Below, in pieces: positions 31,901-43,900 of a DNA stretch of 64,000 bases. The notes beneath the pieces were generated by a model. That model had not been told where the DNA came from, did not search any database, and worked only from the letters and a program-made list of their open reading frames with translations. This DNA comes from Mimachlamys varia (Eukaryota; Mollusca; Bivalvia; Pectinida; Pectinidae). How positions within the stretch are numbered: the stretch's first letter is position 1; each line of letters begins with the position of its first letter. Location: contig OX392532.1 in the NCBI GenBank assembly GCA_947623455.1, forward strand, positions 31,408,792 to 31,472,791. Reading direction: 5' to 3'. The translations under genes were made by a program, and so were the position numbers.

Positions 31901-34900
31901 TATTCAGTGGTTTTGATGTTATAATCTGGCGACGCTTTTTAAACGGTCACACACATGTGCCACCCCGCCGATCGTAAACATTAAAATCGTCATAACTCGG
32001 TCAATTTTTCGAATATTGAGTTAAAATTTGACATAGAGGTGTATTATGATCATAGTAACAACATATCTTCTGATGTCGCTTACTTTATTTAGTATTTTTT
32101 AAGAAATTGTCTGAAGACGCTTGAAGACGCTTGTAGACGCTTGTGGACGCTTTTAAGAGAGACCGCTCATTAGCAATTTAATTAATGTCAGATTGGTATT
32201 TAATTTTAAAACATCGATTTGGTGGGTCTTGTCAAACACATATATATATACTAGCCTAAGATTGAATGCATACATGTATACATGTCTTCCTACATGTATA
32301 TAATATAAGTTATAATTATATTACAGAAACACACAATAATCATGTATCAATGTATCGTATTTCATACTTGTAAGTTGTAACTAAAGAAATTATTATTTAT
32401 TCAAATCCCATTAGTTAGTGTTTAATTTAATTTCAACCTTTTTATGCTTTAATTATGAGCTTGTTTTACCTTCTCGCTAGTCCGAAGGGTTCTGACTCTC
32501 TGACCCGCTAAAAATTTTGACGACTGGCGGCTGCGAGACGCCAGTCGTCAAAATTTTTAGCGGGTCAGAGAGTCAGAACCCTTCGGACTACCTTCTCGCA
32601 TGTATAATTTGTATATATATCTTAATGCTCTGAAATTAGTTTTGGTGTATCTTTAATTAGTGCTTAATTTGTACCATCACGTACCATTAACTCTCCTTGA
32701 ATAAGTTATAGATTAGAATACACAAAAAAAAAAAAAACTCAACTAGTCCTCATAACTAGAGCATATATCATCAGTCCTTCGAACTAATGGACTAGTGTTA
32801 GTTTCTACCCAGTAACCCTGTGATTATGAGTAAATATTGATCTGGGGACACTTAGTTATAATTACTGCTGTTCATTGTATACTAAGCTATATAGGCTTAT
32901 GACTCTATATGAATATTTATTAGTAATATTGATTTTTATTTCAGAGAAAAGAACTGGAATGGCTTCTCCAAGACCAGGTTCATCAAGTTCTGGAAGAAGT
33001 TCATGAGACACTTGTAGTGAGTATTTTGATCATTTTTATATATTCATAGACATGAAATGTACAGTTGTGTATATGCTTTATAATATAACAGCAAAGAAAT
33101 TTTAATGTCCATGTGACGTTATATCGTCATATTTTGGTGTTGGAAAAAATTTATGATAATTCATAAATTATATATATATATAATTAACTTTCAATTGATT
33201 GTATGCAGAATGCAGCTTTCTGATTGGTTAAGATTTTCTTTTTATACTTCTATAAAAACAAAATCTGAAAATGGCATGAAAAATGTGACGTCACAATGTG
33301 GCAATTGATGTTGCATATTGATTTGTAAAAAATAATCCGTTGTTAGGTCAGTCAATTTGTACACAAACATGTTTTAAATTTGAAAATAATTTAAGTTTCC
33401 AAAATTAATTATAAGCGTTGATGTCAGTTATTTTTTAGCTTCATTGGGTTATGAAAAAGATTTTGCTTGCAAACTTTGTAAGAATCAGTTACACTGCAGA
33501 TTCATATATAGTTTGCAAACAAAATTTGTTTCATACCCCAATGTAACTATGGGTAAAACAAATTGTCATCAATGCTTAAATATTGAGAAATTGTTTTGTG
33601 ACATTTATATAATTTGCTTCATTTCTTCAGATAATTTTAATTTTGCCTGTTTCTAATTATTAAATTTTTAAGAAAAATGATCTTTTGGAAGATTCTATTA
33701 TTATGTACTTGTAAAAAATTATTATCAGTTTTATGAGTTCAAATTGGTTATTTCATTTTTTTTCTAGGAATGCTGTCGGCGGTTTCTGATAAAAGCAAGT
33801 CCAGGTATGAGATCTTAATATTTCAAATAAATAATGTTGTTACCTTATAACTTCAAATATTCTTGACTAACAAATTTAAAATATTATAAGTGATTTATGT
33901 ATTAAAACATGAACAAAAATACATCCAAGTTAGAAGTTATGACATCAAAAAAATTGCAATACAAACTTCAAAATTGGCTTTGCTGAATTTTAAAGAAATT
34001 TGCATAAAAAGTGTGTTGGAACTTTTGTATGTTATTGTCTACTGTATATACATGTATTATTATAGGCAAAAATCATTTATTTGAGAAGTCATGGTCTTCA
34101 GAAAGATTCATTTAAAAGTTGTTGCATATAGTATAATGAAGACTATACCCTGGTAATCCTTTTTGAACTGTCCATAATTTTCTCTTCATTTAAGTAAGAA
34201 CTGAGGTTAATTGAATCATTTCTGTATAAAGTAACACCATTACAGAATTGTTTATATATAAATTCACGCAGATTTTTCGTTTGAGAATCAGGAGCAGATA
34301 ACTCCAAATCAACAAGATGGTGGTATAAACCTTTATTTTTATCTCTTCTGTACTGCCTCACCTGTTGTGCCTATTTTTTTGCCAGCCTGACATTTTTTTT
34401 TTTATTATTTATTGTTGTAATGTTAAATATCCTATTTGTATACAGTAAAACCCCACTTACTCGAACTCATGGGGACCTGATCAATAGTTCAAGGAATACA
34501 TGGTATTCAAGTAATCTGAAGTCAAGGTTGCATATTATGTACACTCGGTTGGGACCAAATGAACGGTTCAACCAATGAGAGGTATTCGGGTAAACCAGGT
34601 TCGAGTAAGTGGGGTTTTACTGTATTCCACCTTCTTTTTTCCTAGATCCTAAAGTGTATAAACACCATTGAATGAAAAATATGGGAAGAATTTAAAAGAA
34701 AACTTCAGAAAAGAATCCTTGATCCCCTTATATTTAGTAGTCTATTCCAAGGACGAAGCCAACTCTCTACCTCAATTTTTGCCTACACCAATACACTATA
34801 CCCTTAGTAAATATCTGATATCATTGAACACTGGACTGTGAGGTTCAACATCCACACATTTGGTCACACTTTCATACAACCCAGCATTATTTTTAAATGC

Positions 34901-37900
34901 ACAATAATATGTGAAATTTCCATGTGTATATGAACCTATCCAAGTTGCACACACGTACAGCCAACATCTCATTTTTATGTAGTCAGGTGGCTAAGTGGAA
35001 AACAATTCTCGTTGGATCGTCATGACAACTGGTATTCAATTCTGTAATTATGCAAAAGGTTTGGGGTCACATATACCTATATAACCAACTATGTGGGTTT
35101 TCTCCAGGTACTCCAGTTTCCTCCTGCATTCATAGACCCCTACAACTTGGCATGGGCATTAATTTACATGACTGTTATATATTGAATTATGTTGTTACAA
35201 AATTGTTGTAAAATAAAATTTGTGATTTGGCTAAAATCTGCAATGACAAGTGTTACCTGTACTTGTATCCCATCTGGGGTCTCAAATTGATTAATATGGC
35301 ATAATTGACTACTAAGGATATGTTTGAGTGCTAGCTTCCGCATTAAATTTTTGTTTTGATCAATATTCCACGAAACGTCACATAAAGATGCCAGACAGAT
35401 CAAAAGAGATAGATAATCTTATCTAGCATGGGGCCTTTCGTACAATGTGGGACATCCTTTTCTGAGGTGCAAGGAAATGATGGTTTTGTTGATTGAATTG
35501 CATAATTTTTCATATTCAAAATTATCTTTTCTGGCAGTATTTTAGAATTATTGGTACTTGCGTTAGATTGAATAAAATCATGAAAGTTTCAATAACAATT
35601 TTGTGATCACCTAAAATACACTAGAACTGGAGATGGCGAAATGAATATTTCACAATTAGCATTATATTTACCACGTTTGTTTACGTAGAGACATCACTGA
35701 TGTATGGAGTTATTTTACTTTAGTACTTTTAGGGGATCTTTAGGGGAATTTGATGCTTTCTTTGTATTTCTATATGAAAAAGGGCGAAAATTGGTGGTAT
35801 TATTTTATATAATAAAATTATGTAGGGATATGATATTTTGTTGTTCACCTTTTCAGTTTGTGCTTTCTGTACATTTTTTTATGCTTTTCTGTGTGAATAT
35901 AATTAGTGTTCAAGGAAAACTTCTGCTTTTTGAAATATGATTGCAAATCTACATTGAAAAGATTCAGAATTAACACAAAACGAGGATGGACTTTTGGTTA
36001 AGTTATGGATTAATTGGTCTTTTAATTATTTAATTAACTTACAAAGTAGTACTATTCTGGCAGATGCCATATTCATAGTGAATGCAGGGCTTTATCACCC
36101 CTCTTTTTAGGTCGTTTTACAAACCAATGAATAAAGGTGTGATTTTTCCCAAATTTCTTGTTAAAAATTCCAAATTCAGACACTTGAAAAAAATTTGGTG
36201 ATTTTACATGCTTGAGAAGCTTTTTGCGACATTAAGTTTAATAAGAAACAAGAAAGATGGGCTGTAAATGTCATACTAACAGTGCTTTAAATAGTAACTT
36301 AGAAAAGAAATAATGTATTTAGTTGTTATAATATATAGTGCTGTAAAAATTTCCCAAATAGCTGTTATGTCGATCAATTTTTCCCAATTTAATCTCAGGG
36401 TCCGATTCCCAAAACCCCCTGATAAAGCCCTAGAATGCTCTATCCGTGAATCCGTCAAAAACTTGCTGGTGTCCACTCCATAACTTTGTAACCAGTCAGA
36501 GTACAGGGATGAAACTTAACTTTAAGGAACATTCAAACAGACAATATCATGTCTTTGGGATGGAGATGAATGCATTGCTTAATTTGTATAAATTCTATGA
36601 AATGGAATTCCGGACAGATCTAAAGAGATAAATAATCTGTATAATAGGCCTAGTCATAGTACAGGATGAAACTTTGCATTCCATCTTTGTATAATCCATC
36701 CATTTTGTTCATACATGCATGAACTACATTAGATTTGTATGCCAGTTTAATCATATCAGCTTTATTGGTTGAGTTAACCCTTCCACCCCTATGTAATTGC
36801 AGTAACCTCTAGCATATATTGATGTGGATGAGTCCATTATAGTCTACAGAGGTGAAAGGATTAAAGCATGATAAGAAAATCTAAAGATAGAACTGTTGGC
36901 ATCATTCTGAGAAAAAGAAAATTATTGGTTACATATACATGCACACTTATTATTCTCTTTGTGTTACACAGCAATATATCTGAGTAACATAAATATATGT
37001 ATACTGAGATTGTTTTTTTTTGTACATAAACCGGAATTGAAAACTTAATTTGCGAGCTTTCGAAAACGTCTGTTTCCTTTGTCAAGCAAAAAGTACAATA
37101 GCCGAGTGTCGGTGTTCTGAAATATAATCAGAAGAGGCAGAAGGAAAAATTCCCTTCTTGGACACTCTAATAGTGAGAAAGGTTAATGGCTCAATCAAAC
37201 TGCTTGTATACAGAAAAAACACGCACACAGACCAATACCTCAATTTCAATTCACACCATCCATTGCACCAGAAATAAGGGGTAGTACGTACTCTCCTGGA
37301 CAGATGCAATAACATCGTCACTGAAAAGGAAGACGTAGAAAAAGAAAAGCAGCATATCAGACAAGCCCTGAAAACATGTGGGTACCCAGAATGGTCGATG
37401 AAGAAAGTTGAAAAACAAATTGAAGACAAAAGCATGATAAATGTCACCAAGAAAAAGAAAGGTAACACCAACGAGAGAAAAACCAATGGCATGGTCACTA
37501 TACCATATATAAGGGGAGGGTCGGAAGCAATTTCAAGAGTGCTCCGCAAACATCACATCAGCACACTTATGCGACCGCACAACACCATCAAACAACTCCT
37601 AGTACATCCAAAGGATAAAGTGCAGAAGGAAGACAAGACTGGAGTGGTTTACCAAATTCCATGTAACAGCTGCGACCACAAATACATAGGTGAAACTAGT
37701 CGGAAATTTGGAACGCGTCTTAAAGAACATCAAAAAGAGGTGGAAGACATGGAACAGCAAGTCTACACCAGAAATACTAGAAAAACATCAGAAAAACAAT
37801 ATAACAAATCAGCTATCACAGACCATGCCAACATACACAACCATATCATTGACTGGAACAACTCCAAAGTGTTGGAAAGGGAGGAAAACTGGAGAATGAG

Positions 37901-40900
37901 GAAAATTAAAGAATCCATATGGATTAGGAAGGAAGGGGAATCAATGAACAAAGACGAGGGGGGGGGGGATGGCACCAGTTGAGTCATCTTTATGACCCTA
38001 TTTTAACATCCAATAAAGGGCGGAATGGGTAAACATCTTACCCGTCCCTCTGTCTACCTGTAGTACTAGAGTACATTTGGACGAAATGTCGCGCTACGTT
38101 TTTGACAGCTGACTTCTCCAACTCGCCCTATTTTGGGTAGTGAGCTGATTTCAGCGGTCAGAACACCGACACTCGGCTATTGTACTCTTTGCTTGACAAA
38201 GGAAACAGACGTTTTCGAAAGCTCGCAAACAAAGTTTTCAATCTCAGTATATATCATTCATACCAAATAGATGAATCTTATTCCTAACATAAATATATGA
38301 TTTTCAAGAATTCCAAATAATTTCACCATCCTCAGATCCTCAGGTGGCCAGAATTCTGAATTCTGGAATATCAAAATTGTTACCGGCCATGGCATCATCA
38401 ATATAATTTAGACCAGGGTACTCATGATCAGAATTAATTTATATTTATGATTCGGTGCTTAATCATCTTTCTTGTAACTCACTTTCATCATTTTGAACAG
38501 CCAGATTTGATGTATTAACTATGAAAACAGTATTCTGCTTTCAGTATTTTCATTTCTTTTTTGTTCCAAGTCATCGACAAATAAAATTTTGTTTTAGTTT
38601 AGGAAACAGTCTTAGGTTGGTCACAAAGTCCATGGTTTAGCATGAGAATGGTGTCATGAATATGGGCCTTGGCCGTAATCGTTCAATAAGTTTGTTTTTA
38701 AACAGAGATAAAAATGTTAAGCCAGCTAGTTGGCCGATTTCAGCCATTTTGAGAAATTCAGTGTAATGTAAACTTTTAATTTTTCCTTTAATTTTAAAAG
38801 TTTGAAAACCACATTTTCATCTCTGTTTATTACAAGTTGGTGTCTAAATAAAAAAATCCTTGTGTTACGTGGTACTGCACAAATGTACATTTAGTTACAC
38901 AGGTATTAGTTAGGGGTTTAATGCCGCTACGTATACACAGAAATATATCCATGTTACGACCTGTGTGTACATGTACAGAGTAATTTGACCTTTTATGATC
39001 AGGTATCTTGTTAATCATAACTCATTCACCCGAGTAGACACATTTGAATTCTTCCAGTTCATAGGTTGGAACAGTTCATTATGAAGATTCAGGGAGTAAT
39101 GGGTTGATAACAATACAATGTGTCATGTAAATACTTAACTGTTATGAGGTAGACCAATCTATTTATCAACCTTTAACTTGTTTTAGGAGACAACAGCCTG
39201 GTGCATTCCCAGAGAATCCTCATGTCAAGTCCAAAGTAAGTTATAGCAAATCTTAACCAGAAAAAAAACCAGAAAAATGAGGAGACATGTAAATGATAAG
39301 GACCATATTTATACATTTGCAATTCTGAATCAGTGTTTTTGCTACCTAGATTTTACAGCAGTCTGTGCTGTATTGAATTGGGAAAATAAAGTAGGATTTT
39401 CAGATAAATTGGGAAAATATTCTTGAATTTTGATTCATTTTGGGAAAATAGCTCAAATTTTTACTGGGGGAAACAGCCTTATATCGGCTGTAAAAATGGG
39501 CAAACAAAATCACTGCAATTTGCCCTGTTTATATATCCAATCCAAACCTGAGCAGGTTGAGAGAAAAAACTTAAAAACCTAGCTATACACTAGCTGGTTG
39601 CTATATCCCACTGCATCACACCATGAGGGGCATTATTATCAATAAAAACAAAACATAATGGACATTAATGTAGTAATGATAACAAAGTATGATAAAATAA
39701 TGGTTATTTAATGGAAATTTGATCTATAATGGGTGATTAATGGGCATTATTTAAAATTAATGGCATTTAATGTGGAATTCATGGGAATGTAATGCAAATT
39801 TAATGGGTACACATTCCAGTAGTTCCAGATGAAGCTCAAATTTTGTTTCATATATAGATAATACACAGTATTAAGAGATGAAAATTTTCACCATTGAATT
39901 GTTTCAGTGGAGGCATCAACCAGGTGAAGTGTGTAATAACCTTACTAGGAGACAGTATATGTGATGCAGTAAGTACTGGTACCAAACATACATAAGTACT
40001 GTGGACCCGCGATAATCCAAACGCCGACAGTCCGGAAATCTCACAATCCAGCCGGAAATGCACGGGAACAGATTTCCGTAACACTATATGTACTCACCAA
40101 TCCTAATCTCAGCAGTATGGAAAACTCGTAATCCAGACCGTTTGGGCTGGGAACGAATGTGTTCGGATTATCGAGGGTCAACTGTATACTAATTTATAAA
40201 TATCACTAGTGTTGGGAAAATTGGTTAAAAATTTTAGTCGATTATCAGTTAGAATCCGTTTGTTTTACTGATTTGATAATCGATTAATAACCGGTTATAT
40301 TAACATGTTGAATCCCGGATATGTTTTTTAGGTATTTTGCTTTTAATGACACTGGATTGGATTAACACCATATGGTGAATTGTTATACATGATATAGTGC
40401 ATGATATTACTATACAATAAAAAACTAGAACTTTAAATTGTAAACAGTAATAAAGTAAGTCTTTTGAGAGCTCCCAAGCAGTTATAAATGGAAGAAAGTG
40501 TGTTTATTTAAAACAATGTACCTTGCCCGATGCATGTCCCATTGATCAACCATTAGAAGTTACAATTGATTATTGCATCGAAAGAATGTCAATTACTGAT
40601 TTAAATAATCAATTAAATCTGATCATCGTCCAATCACTAATTATCACTACAGTATATACCTTGGATCTGTTTCAGATATGACTATATGATACAAAAAGTA
40701 GGCACTTGATTATAAGGAGGTCTAAAATATTTCAATTTTAAAGGCCCACTAGCATAACTTTCACCAAACATGAAGCGAAAATCAAACCTAATACCTTTTT
40801 ATATTTATAGTTTTTGTCAAGATTAATTGATATCAGCAATATTCAGGTTGTCTAACGTCGGCTTGTTGTTGAAGTGGGCCCCACCTGAGTTATTTTCAAT

Positions 40901-43900
40901 TCTTTGGATTTTTCTGTCAAGAGTTTCTTGTTAGTTATCGCTCAGGTTTACTTTGTTTCAGGCTTTTTTTTGCATGCATGTATCAATAGGAATTTTTTTT
41001 AGAATTTTTCAGAATTACGAAAAACTTTCCTGAAGCTACGTATATTGGGCCTTTAAAGTCCATTTATTAAAAACCACTCAGGAAAAATTTAAATGATGGG
41101 GAATCACAAAATTGGTTTTTGTCTGCTTGCAATTGTGTTGAATAATGCATTTCTTCCGTAAGATATTAGAAAACTATGGAATCAGAGCTGAACCAACTAT
41201 AAAGGAGATTTATATAAAATTTAAAATTGAAATAATCATATCTGTCTAACTTACTAGGACATTACCTTCAAACACAAGCAAGGAAAAGACCACAGTCAGT
41301 TTAGGACGGGGTTCGGACAGGAAAGGGTCTGGAAACTACAACAGGTAAGTCCAAATTACAGCAGGACCTGCATATTTTGACAGAGGTATACAGACTATTT
41401 TAGTGATTTTGAGAATCAATATTGTGATTCAGAAATTATGATCTGCAGAATGATATAATATTGCATACTTGGAAATGAGCTGTATATATAGTAACTTTCC
41501 TAACTGTAATGCTAGCTGTCATGAAATTGCAATAACTAGTAGCTAGGTCATTGTAATAATGCTTTTAAATCAAGAGGAATTCAAGATGCTTGAAGTGAGT
41601 ACTTCACCTTGTGTAAATAGATGTTACACAACAAGTGGCTGTTGGATATGGAATTTATTTCACTTGAGTTGATCATTTTTAAAAGTTACAAAAGACACAA
41701 AGCTTTAGCGAGTTTCTTTAATTTGTAACTTAAAAAAAAAAATTAATGAGAGTGAAATAAATTCCATATTCATTAACCTCGAGTCGTGTGACCTGTTTCT
41801 ACCACAAAAACATTTAGTCGACAGTGACAGTGTTGTTTTCTGGAGTGAACCGCAGACTATTTGCACGAACACACGTCATCTCATATATATATATTCCCGC
41901 CAAGTTGTGACAACGTCAACAATTAATGACAACGTCAACAATCTACATGTGGCATTGAAACACATGCTTCCCTGTCAAAGCTCAAGTTTTCAACCAGTCA
42001 AAAGTCCAGAAGGTCATATACAACTAGTGGTATATATAAACATATATTTATCCAACAGTCAGCATGTTTATACAATGATCTGAAAGTGAAATAACACAGG
42101 CCCGGTATTGTGGTAGAGTGGAATATCACAGGGTATTGTGGTAGAAATATCCAAGAGTCAGCACGTTTATACAATTATCCAAGAGTGGAATAACACAGGG
42201 TATTGTGGTAGAAATATCCAACAGTCAGCACGTTTATACCATGATCTGAGAGTGGAATAACACAGGGTATTGTGGTAGAAAATGGTTTGGTTGATGATAA
42301 CCAGAAATTGGTAGTTGTGTCCTAGCTAGTTACCGGTACACAGAGAGAGGTGTCGGGGCGAGTTTGTCTCTGTCTCAGGATGGGTCATTTTTTGCATTAG
42401 CCATTGTTATTTATTGAAATGTACAGACCAGCTGCATAGCACTAGCACATCAGGCACTTTGAAATCAGTAAATTATATTCTAGTTACAATGTACACAGAA
42501 CGAGCAGAGAGATTAGGGTGTTCTTTGCCTGTCTTCAAAAAACATTCAATTGATTCAGACATGATTATTACACTGGCATCCTGCAGTGACTCTATTTTAG
42601 GAGGACATATGCATTTCACCACAGGATGTAGAAAGTTTGGACTTCAATAAGACAGACTGAATTTGATAACGGTCAAAAGGCTTGAGTGTTGATCTCTCCT
42701 AATGAGGGAGCTAGGGTTGGCAGATATGTGATAAGTAACGATTGTGGTCATTAGGATAAGTTAGCGTTGGGTAGTCCATTGGATTTATATTTTGTTAGCG
42801 AGTCATTGTCAAATTCAAGATAATATTCTGCAATGATATGACTATGGTAGCAGTGATTTCTCAGCTTGTGTGTTTCCTGTCGTTTAGATCCAGGATGCCA
42901 GTAACTTCCTGTACACGGCCCGACTACAGGTAGAGGGCCAGGATAGGGACCACACCTACAAAAGTGCCAAGGAGGTGATATTGGTAGGTAACAACAGTAC
43001 CTCATACTGTAACCCTGGTCAAAGGTCACCTCAAGTTCGTTCGGCGAGGACAACCCATTCCCACAAACAACAATTCAATTAACTCCCTTTTTTACGCGCG
43101 TACACAGCCAAACCAAATTAACAAACGGCAAATAAAGCACAACACAATATATGTGCACTTGAAAAAATATTAAGCTACTGATAGTATATATATTTTTTAT
43201 AAGTTTAGACAAGTATTATGAAGTGGACACTAGAGCTGGGTATCACAAAATCAAACGTACTACGGTATACCACCTTGATTGAATGTTTGAGCTAGCTAAA
43301 GGTCTCTGGCTGTTTTTGTTCTGAAGCCAATCCACAAGAGGCCTGTCATAAGTTTCTCGTTGTGTTATCCTCTAATATTGTTTGAGTGAAGCTATGTCTG
43401 TCCTAGTGGATCAGCAAATTTATAGGAAATTATTATTAAACCATATTGGAATTTCAATTGATCTATGTAACAAATAGTTCTTTCAAATTGATAAGTTAAA
43501 TGAAAGTCCCCAAAAAACCGGTACAGGACTAATGTACCACGGTACGACTACCATTAAAACTTTATACCACGGTATACCAGTAAAACCGCCCAGCCCTAGT
43601 GGACACCTACCAATTAATACAGTAAAATTTGCCTAAACCCGCCGGCCCCTATCGTATAAAAAACCCTGTCTATTCCAGCCTTACCACAGGGTCCTGACAT
43701 TTCTTTCTTAACCTATATCCTACCTCTACAAACCAAACGCCTAATATGTAAACAGGCCAATACTTCTGGTCCCATTGACTTCTGGTTGTGTAATATAGAC
43801 AAGTTATACTGTACCATTGACCCTGGTCTTGCAGTGAGCTGTTTGGTCATTGAATGTCACCTAAACATAAATATTACAAACCACCTATGGCACATGATAC

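Noticed and set aside
37082..37549. 155-codon minus-strand open frame
   Set aside because: It is antisense to the Penelope-like RT region, which has clear family motifs on the plus strand; the minus translation has none.
39187..41344. ROGDI model joining exon 39187-39235 directly to 41258-41344
   Set aside because: The phase does not fit, and the conserved QVK-x-VITL-x-GD segment would be missing. The 61-bp exon 39908-39968 restores both.
42751..43053. 100-codon minus-strand open frame
   Set aside because: It is antisense to ROGDI exon 7.
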